Shown here in pieces: positions 1 through 11,753 of a stretch of DNA of 64,000 nt. How positions within the stretch are numbered: position 1 is the stretch's first letter; each line of letters opens with the position of its first letter. The DNA lies in assembly GCA_022376515.1 (NCBI GenBank), contig WTXI01000097.1, positions 1 to 64,000 of the forward strand, written 5' to 3'. This stretch comes from Lactifluus volemus (lineage: Eukaryota; Basidiomycota; Agaricomycetes; Russulales; Russulaceae). The position numbers and the translations under genes are program-made. The notes under the pieces were generated by a model, which worked only from the letters and a program-made list of their open reading frames with translations, did not search any database and had not been told where the DNA came from.

Positions 1-2
1 TT

Positions 3-485
3 CCACAGCCTTCCAATTTTGTGCCTCCGACGAACTTTACCGCCCCTAGCACCGGCGTCACTACCTTCCAACTCAGTCAATATATCACGGTGCGCTCGAC
101 CGGCTTTTTTTTTTTTAATTCACGCCTAATGGTCATTCATTGTTTCACCGAACACATAGGCCGCCCACCTCTCTGAACCCTTTGCAGTATGTCATTTTTT
201 ACTAATTTTCTTTCTGATTCTTGATCTTTTTTTTTTCAGGGCATGTACTTTGTCGTAGAAGTGGGCACGACAACAGTCAGTGTGGCCCCGACTTCGCCCG
301 TCGTCAGCTCGACCCTCAAACCGGAAGCGGCCACTTCCGCAGCTTCGGCCGCGAGCCACAGCGCGAGCTCTGGACAAAGTAAATCATCCAGCGTCTCGAT
401 CCACAACCCCGGAAATTCGTTGGTCGCACTCACAGCAGCTGCAGCCTCGGCCCTCGTGGCCTCATTCGTGTGCCTGTGCCTCTAA
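3..485 (+). CDS. 3' end of a putative GPI-anchored Ser/Ala-rich surface protein (partial)
   Basis: Only the C-terminal part is in the window. Two exons fit: 3-89 and 240-485, joined in phase 0 by a 150-nt GT-AG intron (90-239) with a branch-like CTAAT near 201 and a pyrimidine-rich acceptor. The upstream exon reads into TFQLSQYIT and continues as GMYFVVEVGTTTVSVAPT after the splice. Then comes a Ser/Ala/Thr-rich spacer, which is a typical O-glycosylated stalk, and a hydrophobic C-terminus (SLVALTAAAASALVASFVCL) with no charged tail, as expected for GPI-anchor attachment. The short beta-strand-like segment before the stalk resembles the end of fungal serine-rich cupredoxin-like proteins, but too little is present to assign a family. 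The upstream start lies outside the window. Confidence 0.55.
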
Positions 486-783
486 AGGCGCGGCGGTTGG
501 TGAGCTGGTCCTCGAAAGTGACTTTTGTTTTTAAGTAAAATGCGGGTTCACTGTTGGTGTCTTGCTGGTTACAGACCATGATAATTATAGACTGTTTTTC
601 TGTGATACGTGACGAGCTCAGGGATGAGCACCTGCAAACGTCCATCACATCAAGAATCTTAGCATTCGCTCTATTTATTTTTTCTCGCTTGTACATTCGT
701 TTCAACTTGAATCACACGGCAGCTTGCCACCATGTCACTCTATTTCCTTGCGTCACGAAATGATTCAAGTGTTTACGCATGAG

Positions 784-2110
784 TTAGGCCCTTAGGTACA
801 CCATCTGCAGCTGTGACTCCAACACCCTTGCTGATGAACCATCATACGCCATCATATATGGGTGTTCTTCATACTCCCTGTCACACAACTCTAGATAGCC
901 AGCAGCACCTGACAAGTGAGCAACTCGACAGATGACAGCATGTAACTTGAGGTATTGCGAGTCCGGCAGTTCTATATCAGTAGTTGTGGTGAAAGTGACT
1001 TGGCGTGGGTGGGGAAGGGCAGCAAGGGCAGCTGGATTTGGGCTCAAGGTACAGACGGTATAAGTATTTGGAATACCCTATGAAAGATGCCGTTAAGGGG
1101 AGAATGAGAAAACTTTCAGTTATATTACTTACTTGAACTTCCTCGAACCAAAGCTGTAACCTGTCAAACAGAAAATGCAAATTCATATCCAAAGTTAACC
1201 CATTGGACAACCTATGTATCTTGTTGGCGTCTAGTTCAGCGAGAACGTCGATGCTATTAAAGCTATTTATAATGCTCCACACACTTCCAGAATACACTGT
1301 CTACAAATTATATCAGCAATCTTCATTGAAGTAACGGTGTCAGTGACAAAACCTTGGGGTGGCCTGGCACCTCTGCATCGAGGTTCCAGTTAGTGGAAGG
1401 AGGAAAAATATGACAGAACTTTGTGAAGGTGGTTGGGTTACCAAGCATATTGTGCTGCTGCAGTTGCGCATCCGACATCGCATCGTAGACGGTCTGATCA
1501 ACGATACCTGTAACCATGCAACAATAATTGTCACGATAGAGGGCCTGTAGAAAATTATACAAACTGCCTCGAAGTTAAAGATGAACTCACAGCTTTCTTT
1601 GCTGCGGTATGGTCGCGAGGGTCTGCTGTAGTAATCGCATTATCAAAGAAAGCTCGATGCGTTTCGAATGACGGTCGACTAGAATGTTGCGATGGAGTAC
1701 TAGGCGTCTCGCCTTTGTTCTGTCGAACTAGGGCGAAAAAAAAGGAACGTGAAACTCAAAAATATATCACGATAGGAGAAGAGTTTTAAAAATTGACAAC
1801 ACACAAAGGCGAATAAGGTGATCCACATAACGTTTCCCCCATATGTCCAAGTTATCAGAGACGCACTCTAAGATCTCGTGACCGAGGACGCGTCGACCTT
1901 CATTAGTAGGTAGTTCCAGAAGCAGATAACCCAGAAAGCGAGCATAGATCAGTGGGGTGGTGGTGGTGCCTGGCAGAGTACTAGTAGCTTCCTTCTCATT
2001 GTCGAAACAACGCCGGTAAGTGCGACGTCGTTTTCTGGATGGAACGGATTCGGAGGAAGAGGCTGATTCCTTGGAAAAGGCGGAGGTAATTGAGGTTTTG
2101 GAGCTGCCAT
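784..2110 (-). pseudogene. HNH_2-domain protein, tandem copy 1, frameshifted in exon 1
   Basis: Same five-exon layout as copies 2 and 3: 2110-1805, 1727-1591, 1544-1353, 1300-1133, 1077-784. Exon 3 carries RDNYCCMVTG and CHIFPPSTN, and exon 4 the LSNGLTL and LHFLFD segments, so the H-N-H pattern of the fungal HNH_2 nuclease-like domain is kept. Exon 1 has lost about 10 nt after ENDVAL (near 2018-2030). The loss lies between two CTT repeats, compared with CACGACGCTT in copy 2, and it puts the proline-rich N-terminus and the rest of exon 1 in different frames. A start at 2267 would give an open frame through the shifted part, with an N-terminus unrelated to the paralogs. Exons 2-5 are otherwise open, so the lesion is recent or the gene uses another start. 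Confidence 0.7.
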
Positions 2111-2269
2111 TTAGTGGACAACGCAGAAAACGCTGTGCGGCTGTGGGTGGGCCGATGTCAAGGATAGCGAAAAAGTGTGAAGTTTTAGACCCAGTTCCTC
2201 CTTGAGGAAGCCAAGAGTGGGGGGGAAGCATCGGAACATGTTCCGTCATCACGGCCTTTTCAACCAAAG

Positions 2270-3049
2270 AAAGGAAGCGTATTGTTAGCGACTTGGCGTA
2301 TTGTTGGTTTTGGGATTGTTACGGTTACGCCACACTTTAGGCCTCGTAACGCTTCGAATTTTGACCACACAGATACGTTGCGCAGCAAGGTAAAATGAAA
2401 CCAATTCTCCGTAAGCACTAAGCAGCAGCTGCAATTGGGGCCGTGTCTGCTGCAGCAGCGAGGTTCCGAGTCCCGATGTGATGATAGAGTCGAACTAGCA
2501 AAACGAGAGTTCTGGATCAGCGAAAAAAAAAACACCACAGCTGAATACTACAGTACTCCGGGAGTCCGGACTGGGGGTGAGGACCAAAGGCGTCTAAGTT
2601 ACATTGAATTGTGGGGCCCGAAAAAGGAAAGTTCGGTCAGGTGCGGCGGTTCGTTTCGTGTTCAATACAAACATCTAATGTCGAACTGTTACCCGCCCCA
2701 TTGACGTGCCCTTGTCCGACAGGAACGACGAGGTGAAGTCTGGAATCTTTGCAATGTTTTATGCTTTGGTCAGGAATGTGGTCCGGACCGCGTTAGCTTT
2801 GTGTCAGGAGAAAGCCATGTATATAAAACTTTGGGACAGTTTCCTACATTGCATGCAAAAATTCCTCGGTCCACCGCACCTCACAATTCGGACTCCGCTG
2901 CCGGTGACGGAAGACTGGCAGACCTTGGGCGATAGCGGACCCCCGAGGAAGCTCTGCATTGTTGACATCGACTGCCGCGATACCGACACAAAAAGTCGTA
3001 TAAAAGCCGCATAGAAGGCATCCAAAGATGCATAAACTCACGCTACGAC
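2270..3049. other. no gene recognised
   Basis: Intergenic DNA after the 5' end of HNH copy 1. The first ~50 bases (CACGGCCTTTTCAACC and following) resemble the 5' flanks of HNH copy 3 (about 13405) and, across the LTR element, copy 2 (about 11937), so they are probably shared promoter sequence. Short open frames here show no recognisable domain. Confidence 0.4.
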
Positions 3050-3358
3050 ATGGACCCCTCCAAGAACGATCCCGCTTCGGACGGCCACGACGGTGACGAA
3101 TCCACACCTTTTTCTCTCCCCTTTCTCACCCAGGACACTCGCGACGTGTTGACGCTGCTCGACGTCAGCACCTACCACCTGGCAAATGCGACCCTGCTTG
3201 ACCACGTGCAATGGGCACCCTCCGGTCGGAGGTACGTCTTGGTGGTGAAGGAGAAGACTCACAACAAGTACGGTCCCGCGCAACTCGAGTGCGTCTCCGA
3301 CATCAGCCCCGAACAATTTTGGCTTTATGCATGCGGAGGGTGGAGTGGAGTTGTCTAA
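3050..3358 (+). CDS. hypothetical 102-residue open frame
   Basis: Uninterrupted frame of 102 codons starting MDPSKNDPASDGHDGDE and ending QFWLYACGGWSGVV. The acidic, hydrophilic N-terminus followed by a mixed globular-looking segment is more protein-like than other short frames nearby, but no family is recognised and no convincing downstream exon was found. It may be the first exon of a decayed or unresolved gene. The stretch after it (3360-4039) holds nothing else that can be named. Confidence 0.25.
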   Translation: MDPSKNDPASDGHDGDESTPFSLPFLTQDTRDVLTLLDVSTYHLANATLLDHVQWAPSGRRYVLVVKEKTHNKYGPAQLECVSDISPEQFWLYACGGWSGVV

Positions 3359-4039
3359 TCCAACACCATTTGAGAAGGCAAAGGCAAGAGGACACCTGCG
3401 TCGCCCGCAGCACCGTGGCCAATTCGGACGCGATCGTAACTTTCGCCACGTCGACCGGGAAAGACAGTAGAATAGATCACAACGTTGTCGAGAACAAGGA
3501 AATAAAAATACGTCACTCTGTATTTTTGGTGCGTCCTTCCGATCAGCTGTATCTTATCCTGACTTCATCTGATCAACGAGTCAACAGGAGAAGACAGACA
3601 GCTCAAAAAACGATCTGAACGATGAAGTCTCCACAAAATCTACGCCTGGTTCGGAGTGTCATCAGGACGGTGCTGTAGAAGGCGAATGGAAACTGCTATG
3701 ACGAGGATGAAACGCTTTGAGTAGATTTCGGCGAGGCACTTAGCCAGCTAAGCCATGGGAGGGATGCGATACTGTTGATGAACAAAGACGTGACTAGGCG
3801 GTTGGAATTAGGGACTAATTGCAACAGCAGTCATTGGACGGGGGTGTAGCTCTTACACTGTGAGACCAAGTACGACACAGGCTGAGAGAGCCAAGTGCCT
3901 CATGGAACGTCCGGGTATAGTCTGTGCCTGAGACTCGGGCCAGGAGATCTCGTCTGTTCCAGAACTTTTCCTTCGCCTGCTCGACAAGTAGAAGTCTAAT
4001 GTGACAGTAACACTTGCTGCAACTCTCACGAGTTCAGGG

Positions 4040-4124
4040 AGATGTTTGAGTACTCATAGAGGTCGAATAATACATGTGCTACGTGCAATGCTTAGTGACG
4101 TCATATCACAAACTTCAATAGTTC
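4040..4124 (-). repeat. degenerate solo-LTR fragment of the Copia-like element family
   Basis: The segment containing GAATAATACATGTG, AGTGACGTCAT and ATCACAAACTTCAAT aligns with the right half of the two LTRs at 9752-9916 and 11754-11918 (GAATAATACATGTG, AGTGACGTCAC, ATCACAGACATCAAT). Similarity fades left of about 4040. No internal sequence or second LTR is nearby, so this is an old solo or truncated LTR lying just upstream of the Crinkler-type gene. Confidence 0.65.
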
Positions 4125-4182
4125 ACCGTAGTAACAACGTCAAGTTGTGACTCGGAACGCATACCAGCGTCCGTGCCACTAC

Positions 4183-7123
4183 ATGGATGAACTCACGCTC
4201 AATTGTTGGGTCCGTTCTGAAGATCCTGAAGCACTCTTCCAGGTCAAGGTTTCAAGTACCGACACTGTCTACGGCCTTCAAAAGGCGATCAAGAATGAGA
4301 TACCAGTGACTTTTCGCGATGTGGACCCAAATGATCTCGCTCTTTACAAGCCCAAGGCTCCCATATCCATACCCTTGGAAAGACTCAGGAAATTCATCCT
4401 CTCGGAGAATGGGGAGATGTTGTACGGAATGTATCGGTTATCAAACGTTTTCCCCGAACCGCCTCCTGAGTACGACCTCCATGTCATAGTGGGTACGTAG
4501 CAGAGGCGATCCAAGCTGGCCCTCACATTGAATCTTCTTCTCCTTCTCTAGATGCGCCATCGGAAATCGTTTGTTTCTTCCGAGGGGCCATTCTCAGTGA
4601 CAGTTTTCGAGTTGCAATCCGCCCTGGTGAAGACGTCGGTGACCTTGTACGCGGCATCAGGGACGCGCAACCAGATTTGGGAAGTGTAGCCAACCACCGT
4701 ATACGCTTATACAGGATATCGGGAGATGAGAATGGACTCCGAGAGTGTCTTGGCAATACCGGTGACGGTGAACTACTCCTAGGGCAGAGCTTTGCGCCCA
4801 ATTTCTTGGGTGTGCCAGTTCTCGATCCTTTGCGTGTTGTTATCGAAGTTTCCACCAGTCCGACCCGTGAGTGTGAACGCTTGTCTATCAGGTGGCACCG
4901 AGTCAGCATAATTTCACAGCCACAATCTCTCCAACCTCGTCTCTCACATCCAACATCTCCGCTCACAGTAAGCCCCCTCGTCGTATTAGTCATGCCTGTT
5001 GAAGTTCTGCTCATCACCTTGCTATCCAGCTTCGTCTACTGGTGAACGTCCTCCTGCTTGTGAGTCCATCCATCTCCGGTTCTTCCTTCTCGTTTCCGGC
5101 TTCCCCCTCGCCTCTCGCTTCAACTGACCAACCTCTCGTGTCTTTATCTCGTATCGTTCACACCCCATCGCAACAACGTGTTATCGCATCCCACGGTTCT
5201 GTGCTTGCGCTTGTCTCCTCCACAGCCGCCCGCAAGCGCAACCTCGATGGCATTGATTCCGATGAAGAGAGGGGTAAAAGACATAAAGCGGGTAAGTGGG
5301 CGTTGTGTTAGCCTTGTCTTTCGTTCTCATCTGACACTTCTAGATTCTTCAATTGTGGATGATGGCTCTTTTCGCATGAAATTTGGTACAGCTTCTATGT
5401 TACTCTTTACTACGTTGCCGCCTAAAATAATGTTTTCAGGGTTTGATCTGTGTGATGATGGACGTCTCTTGGATTTCCATAAGCAGTTTTGGGGTGTTCC
5501 TCTACCTCCGGAGCACCTTGATCTTGAGGATTCAGTCCATGATCCTAACGATGAAGAGAACGACGACGAGAATGGAGGAAAGATTGACGGCGATCTCCTT
5601 CCCGAGTCCTCCGGCCTCCCAATCATAGACTCCAGTTGGAGTCGACTTCTCATTCGCGCTGAATACCTCAGAATTTATAACTGGGCTAAAGAAAAGTACA
5701 ATGGCAGTTCGCAGACTCGTCCGCCTGCAGTGGTTGTCACAGGCCAACCCGGCATTGGTCAGTACTCTTTCATCGATGTGAGAAGCCTGTTTTTTTTTAT
5801 ACTCCTTTGTGCATAGGAATATCGTACTGGGCCTACTACGCCTTGCGTCGACGTCTTGGGGAAAAGTCTGATACTCTGTGGTTTGAAGCATCAGAGTCCT
5901 ATCTCTTCTGTTCCGAAGGGGTCCTCATCGTCCCTGCCAAATTCATCTTTAGAAAATTTAAGTCGCGCATATGGACTCTCATTGATTCTTCTGAATCACC
6001 ATCCTCGATTCCGATCAAACTCCGACATGGTGTCTTCCCCATCTATCTAACCTCCCCTACGCCAGATCGCTGGTCAAAGCTTTCGCAGTCATGGTCGGTC
6101 CATCGAGCGATAATGAATCCTTGGACAAAGACGGAGATCGAATATGCGTGAGTATGTCCCTTTCATAACCCACTCATGCTGAGCCCTCTCTTCCACCACA
6201 GCATGAAATTCCTAATTTCAGAAAAAGGGATAGATGACGCGTTGCAGAGATATGATCGCTTAGGCCCCACAGCACGCCTCTGCCTCGAAATGGATGCTGA
6301 TCAAGTTGAAGAATACGTCGGTGCCCGTGACGCCAGCATTGCCAAATCTAGTCCCGATCTCTTCGAAAAGTGTTTCTCAAGTTTTCACCAAAAAATACCA
6401 CATGATGATGACTTGTCGCATAGAATCTGCCTGATTCGGCGCAGGCGAGGATCTCCACTGGGTCACGCGGCCAATACAACTCAGCTTATCTCGGCTGCAG
6501 TTAGGCAACAAGTTGTAAAGAGGCTTGAGGACTTCAGTACTAATCAGCTGTTGGGTATGTGGAAGAACTTTTCGAGGTTTGGCGACGCTCGGGGAATGGC
6601 TGGTACGATATTTGAAGCTTTTGTCCATCAGGAATTCAGTATGGGTATCGAACTGACCGCTATCCCAATGGTTCTGTCGAAGAGCCAAACGTCCCGCTGG
6701 CATGCATTATCCAGCACCAGACGGCCTAAGACTGCCACCATTCATGGAACGGAACAGAAAAACTTTCGTCTCCAAGTTAAAGTTAACCGGACATTCGTCT
6801 ACGTTGTCAATACCGCCACCACACTAAACGTCGAACCAGATGTCTACTATATACTCCGAAGTGGCCAACAAGTTGCTTTCAATTCCTTTATATTTAGTGG
6901 AGGATATCTCAACTTGTTTCAGTGCACTGCAGGCCAAAATCACACAATTAAGGATGGCCTTACTGAATTTCTCGCATCTTGTAGTGGGCTACCTGCCGAC
7001 ACCCACAGGCGTTTTATATTTGTCTTACCAAACGACTTTGACTCATTCTCTTGTGCTGCTTCAGATAACTCCGCAGTTAAGGAAATTGGGTTGTACACAG
7101 CTTGCATTTCAGTGTCACGGTGA
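4183..7123 (+). CDS. Crinkler (CRN)-type protein: ubiquitin-like N-terminus, P-loop NTPase-like middle, nuclease-like C-terminus
   Basis: Exons fitted: 4183-4492, 4552-4866, 4920-4967, 5030-5059, 5226-5291, 5344-5385, 5440-5757, 5817-6147, 6202-7123. The small exons between 4920 and 5291 are the least certain. Residues 1-100 match the Crinkler N-terminal fold (LNCWV start, LFQVKVSSTDTV, LQKAIKNE, LHVIV end). A second similar domain follows, then a Ser-rich linker with a basic cluster (ARKRN, GKRHK) that could act as a nuclear signal. The middle has a P-loop-like VVVTGQPGIG, but the next exon continues ISYW, so the Walker A lysine is absent. The C-terminal part has FEAFVHQEF and an LFQCTAGQNHTIK block typical of the restriction-nuclease-like domain of such proteins. 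CRN-family proteins enter nuclei or take part in inter-organism or inter-strain conflict. The role here is inferred from the family only. Confidence 0.75.
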
Positions 7124-7419
7124 TGATTGTTACCTTTCATACTGAGAATTACAAGTACTTGTCATAGCCAGTTTATTTTACATGTCTCGTGGTTCAGGAT
7201 CGTGAAGTTGAATTGTAATTTTGCACTAAACATGCTGACTTGTCGCGCAGAGGAGAAAGCAGACCATCGGAGTCTTCGGCCCGGGAGAGGAAATTACCTT
7301 GCTTGTTGCCTTGCTTGCAAGGTCTTTGCGTGTAATCGCCCATGCCTTGCAATAACCATCAAAATCCTTCTTCAAAAGCTCGTTCAATGTGGTCCGACCT
7401 CCTCATTTTGCAACGATCT

Positions 7420-7833
7420 TTAGATTTGTTCAATCTCGGCCGTTCGACGTTTTTTTTGCGAGAGTACAGTGCACGTGGACAATCTCCACAATGATATAAC
7501 TGTAGAACCCGTGGCGACAGCTACGGGAGGACGGGTAGAGTAAGGTGCACGAGGACAATGTACGGGTACCCTTTCTCCATTTCCCGCCCTCCCATCTATC
7601 CCAAATCCGCACCACGCGCTCTCTATCGAAGCCTTCTCTCTGCATGGCTTCCTCAAGTTTCTTCCCGGGGTGGCGCAACGACCACACGATGCGCTCGTTA
7701 ATCTCAGGCTCACCACGCCTGCACTAGATACTCTGGGGTTGTAAATGTTGATGTTGTGGACGACAAACATTTGCACCGCGTTCTCACCCTTTCGAATGGT
7801 GTAGCTTTCCGTTGTCTCCAGCCCATCCGGCAC
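7420..7833 (-). pseudogene. unidentified coding relic
   Basis: Two protein-like segments lie in different frames on the minus strand: one around 7833-7730 (LETTESYTIRKGENAVQMF, then VVHNINIYNPRV) and one around 7730-7540 (EINERIVWSLRHPGKKLEEA, then REGFDRERVVRIWDRWEGGK). The join could be an intron near 7730 or a frameshift. No domain is recognised and no start or stop is convincing. The rest of 7124-8330 shows no gene. Confidence 0.25.
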
Positions 7834-8334
7834 ACGGAAACCACACTTTTCGGGATTGATCTCGCCTATATAGTTAAGTAAGGCGGGAATCTCTCGGTTG
7901 AATTTCGCCTTGATCGTTAGCGTAAACCTTCTGTCTCATGGTATTCATTTGACGAAATCGAGGAGGCTATCTCCCCTAAGTGCAAATCGTGCATGGGATA
8001 TAGCAAGGCCATAGATTAGCTGAAAAGATTGATGTATAAATGAGTGACAGCGGATAGAGGCAGTGTATCTATTCCTTAAAGGGATACTCGAACTTTGGCC
8101 TGCAGATGCTACAATCAACGGGATTGTCGGTCGTGGCTATTTGTGCCGGACTGGGCTACTTCACACCAACCATATAACTGTGACGTGGTTCTTGCACATG
8201 AAAAGCCTTCCATCTCAATCTCACAACCACAGCTTCTGCCATATATGGATGGGGTTTACTTCTAGTAATTCAGACTTGGCAATGTAAACTTTGGCTCTAA
8301 TCTGACTTTGCACATGCATCCGTACAAGGCCTTA

Positions 8335-9638
8335 TTAGGCCTTCAGGGACATCATCAGCAGCCGTGACTCCAACACCATTGCCGACGAGCCATCATACGC
8401 CATAACATGTGGGCATTCTTCATACTCCCTGTCACATAACTCTAGATAGTCAGCAGCACCCGACAAGTGAGCAACTCGACAGACGACAGCATGTAACTTG
8501 AGGTATCGCGGGTCCGGAAGTTCCAGACCAGTAGTTGTGGTGAAAGTGACTTGGCGTGGGTAGGGAAGGGAAGCAAGGATATCGTAATTTGGGTCCAAGG
8601 TACAGACGGTATAAGTATTTGGGACACCCTATGAGAGATGCCGTTACGGGGAGAATGAGAAAAACTTTCAGTTATATTACTTACTTGAACTTCCTCGAAC
8701 CAAAGATCCAAGTCGTCAAATAGCGAATGCACTTCCAGTCGTAAAGTTAACCCATTGGATAAGCTATGTAATTTGTTGCCGTCCAGTTCAGCGAGAACGT
8801 CGATGCTATTAAAGCTATTTATAATGCCCCACACATTTCCAGAATACACTGTCTACAAATTAAATCAGCAATCTTCATCGAAGTAACGGTGTAACGACAA
8901 AACCTTGGGATGGCCTGGCAAATCCGCATTGAGGTTCCGGTTAGTGGAAGGAGGAAAAATATGACAGAAGTTTGTTTTTGCTGTCGGGTAATTAAGCACA
9001 CCGTGCTGCTGCCGTTGCGCAACCGACATCCTATTGTAGACGGCCGAATCAAGGCGACCTGTAACCATGCAACGATAATTGTCACGATAGAGGGCCTATA
9101 AAAGATTGTAATTAAATACATACGGCCTCGAAGTTAAAGATGAACTCACTGCTTTCTTCGCTGAGGTATGGTCGCGAGGGGGTGATGTAATCGCAGCACC
9201 AAAGAAGGCTCGATGCATTTCGAATGACGGTCGACTAGGATGATACGATGGAGTAGGCGTCTTGCCTTTGTTCTGTCGAACTAGCGAGAAAACGTGAACC
9301 AAATCGAGTAGAGATGTAAATGACATACAAAGGCGAATAAGGTAATCCACATAAAGTTTCCCCAATATGTCCAAGTTATCAGATTTCTGCGTGACGCACT
9401 CTAAGATCTCGTGAGCAAGGACACGTCGACCTTCATTAGGTAGTTCCAGAAGCAGATACCCCAGACAGCGAGCATGGATCAGTGGGGTGGTCCCCGCCAG
9501 GGTAGCTTCCTTCTCGTTATCGAAACAACGTTGGTAAGCGTCGTGAAGTGCGACATCGTTTTCTGGATGGAACGGATTCTGAGGAAGAGGCTGATTCGTT
9601 GGAAAAGGGGGAGGTAATTGGGGTTTTGGAGTTGCCAT
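8335..9638 (-). CDS. HNH_2-domain protein, tandem copy 2 (intact)
   Basis: Five exons on the minus strand, all joining in frame: 9638-9329, 9280-9150, 9095-8904, 8852-8685, 8628-8335, for 364 residues. Splice sites are GT-AG and at the same places as in copy 3. The N-terminus is proline-rich (PKPQLPPPFP). The middle carries ALYRDNYRCMVTG, CHIFPPSTN, SLSNGLTL and VHSLFDDLDLWFEEV, which give the His, Asn and His expected of the fungal HNH_2 domain. A conserved C-terminal domain (LPDPRYLKLHAVVCRVAHLS) follows. HNH_2 proteins are common in Agaricomycetes, usually in multi-gene families of unknown role; nuclease activity is inferred from the motif. The Copia-like element at 9752 lies 113 bp upstream and may affect expression. 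Confidence 0.85.
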
Positions 9639-9751
9639 GGTGGTTATTATAAACTGGACAACGCAGTCCACTGCTGTGGTGGACCGTTGATCAAGGACAA
9701 AGGAGTGAAGTTTGTTCGATCCTCCTCTTCTGGTGGAGTCAATCGGTCCGG

Positions 9752-9916
9752 TAATGGAAATCGGACTGTGACATGATCACGGTGTGATAGTAAGGGAGAG
9801 AGAATTAATCTATTATTCCCCAAACTGTTCTGTTTAAGTACTTGTACAGGGAATAATACATGTGATAACAATGATGACGTGCGATGTTCAGTGACGTCAC
9901 ATCACAGACATCAATA
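9752..9916 (-). repeat. 3' LTR of the Copia-like element
   Basis: 165-bp copy, 164/165 identical to 11754-11918. In element orientation it begins TATTGATGTC and ends TTTCCATTA. It includes a palindromic TGACGTCA-like motif (GTGACGTCAC), a possible CREB/bZIP-type site. Confidence 0.88.
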
Positions 9917-10599
9917 CTCCTCCTCATCGCACGTAGTCTAAGCAGTTCAATAAAAGAAAGTGCCACGAGGCGGAAGAACATAAAGGTGAAGCCATGAGGC
10001 TGATGGTGAGGCAAAAGTACATGTAATGCAATCAAAAGAAAAGGTGCCTTGAGGCAAGTGAGAAACAGAAGAGTCCAGAAGGTCGAGAGGCGATGGACAG
10101 TGTTACGAGACATAAAAGAGAGTAGGCACGAGTGGTTGATGCTCCTCCTCAGGGTCAGTCCTTGGAAGTAGGGGGTGGCCAAGCAGAGAGCGGGGGCAAA
10201 CAGCCAGCAAGGGTTATGAGCAAGAACAGCTCCTCCTCAAATGTTGCAAGCGGGAACTCGGGTGGACACAGAGACACTAATACTCCTCCTCACCCGGAAA
10301 TGGGACATGACGGGTGGATTCGAGGACTAGGCAATGACAGGTGAGGGGTACAGCAGGCGTTGTCTGGTGCATGGTGGGAGAACAGGAATAAAAAGGATAT
10401 TAAAAATTCGCAAAGAAGAAACAATGAAGGCGTCTTATTAAATGGATGGCGGGGCAGCGGTGAAGTTGGAACAGGCAATGTAGACGAAAAAAAAACGGCA
10501 GCGGTGATGGCGACGAAAGAAAGAAAAAAAAAAATCTGTCGGTCGGCGGGGCATCGAAACTACGGGGCGTGGTGAGAACGAAAAAAAAAGGTGGGGCTT

Positions 10600-11530
10600 T
10601 GAAACTGTCGGGCGGCGGTGATAATAAAATGATGTGGTGGTTGTGGACGGAACCTGGGGTAATTTAAAAGAAATGACAGCGATGGTGAAGGAATTGAAAA
10701 GCGGTGGGGCAACGGTGATAACAAAGAAAAGCAGTGGAGCGAAACTGCGGTGCGGCGGTGATGACGAAATGGTGTGGCAGCGGTGAGATTCATACAGGGC
10801 GGCGGTGATCACAAAATGATATGGCGGTGGTGATAATGAGGAAAAAACGGCGGGATGAAACTGCAGAGCGGCGGTGATCGTAGAATGGCATGGCGGCGGT
10901 GGTAGATGGAACTTGAAGATATACGGAACGGCGGTGGCAGAGAAATGAGTGAAAGAAATAGCAGGCGAACGACGATGGTAAAAGATAAGAGACGAAAAAT
11001 GTCGGGATGGTTACGAGCGGTGATGAGAGAGAGGACACGCCAATGAAGAGGGAGAACGGCAATGAAAAAAGGACGCGGCTGGCAGGATGGTGGCTGACAG
11101 TACCGAGTGAAAGGAAGCGACGGTGGTGGAAAATAAAAGACGGGGATCTTAACAGCGTTGATACGGTGACAGTGAGGCGGGGAGCGACGGTAGAAAAGAA
11201 CGAAAGACGAAAAATCTTGACTGCGTTGATGCGGTGATGGTTACGGTCGGCGGGGATGAGAGAGGAAGAAGTCTGCGGTGTTTGGGCTTGGTCCCAACAA
11301 AAAAACGGGGGATCTTAACGGCGTTGATACGGTGACGGATACTGGCGGGGATGAGGTAGAAAGAAGTCTGCGGTGTTTGGGCTTGGTCCCAACAAAAAGA
11401 GAAAGAAATCTGCGTGGCGTTGATGCGGTGATAGTTACTACTGGCGGGGCTGGGCTTGGTCCTAACGGTGGTCTGAATCTGCGAATGCGGTGGCGTTTAC
11501 TGCTGGTGGGGCTGGGCTTGGTCCCATGAC
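10600..11530. repeat. degenerate G-rich tandem repeats inside the LTR element
   Basis: Two families: short GGCGGTGAT-centred units about 60-70 bp apart in 10600-10920, and longer units containing GCGTTGATACGGTGA and CGGTGTTTGGGCTTGGTCCC in 11140-11500. Two clear copies of GTCTGCGGTGTTTGGGCTTG start at 11271 and 11366, a 95-bp period. These fill most of the interior and explain the spurious low-complexity frames there. Confidence 0.6.
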
Positions 11531-11753
11531 TCCCAACTTGGTCAATATATGCGGTGTCTGAATTCTTTCGTGGTTGCGGGACAGTTACTGGGCTCAGAAG
11601 GCCCTAACAGTGGTCTGAATGAGAAGGAAAAAGGCAGAATGGTGGCATCTGAGATATTCTGAGGTATCAAGCGGTCTGACATGTTCTAGAACTGAGTGGT
11701 GAAAAGAATGTCAAGGTCGGATAGCAGCATGCGAGGGCACAGGGCCCATAACC

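Noticed and set aside
1767..2267. Minus-strand 166-codon frame as the true start of HNH copy 1
   Set aside because: Its N-terminal third is the paralog N-terminus read in another frame, which is better explained by the 10-nt deletion; kept only as an alternative.
11007..11529. Frames inside the LTR element as gag remnants
   Set aside because: They follow tandem DNA repeats and have no gag, protease or RT motif.
10600..11530. Repeats as a CRISPR-like array
   Set aside because: The units are degenerate, not separated by unique spacers, and sit in a eukaryotic LTR element.
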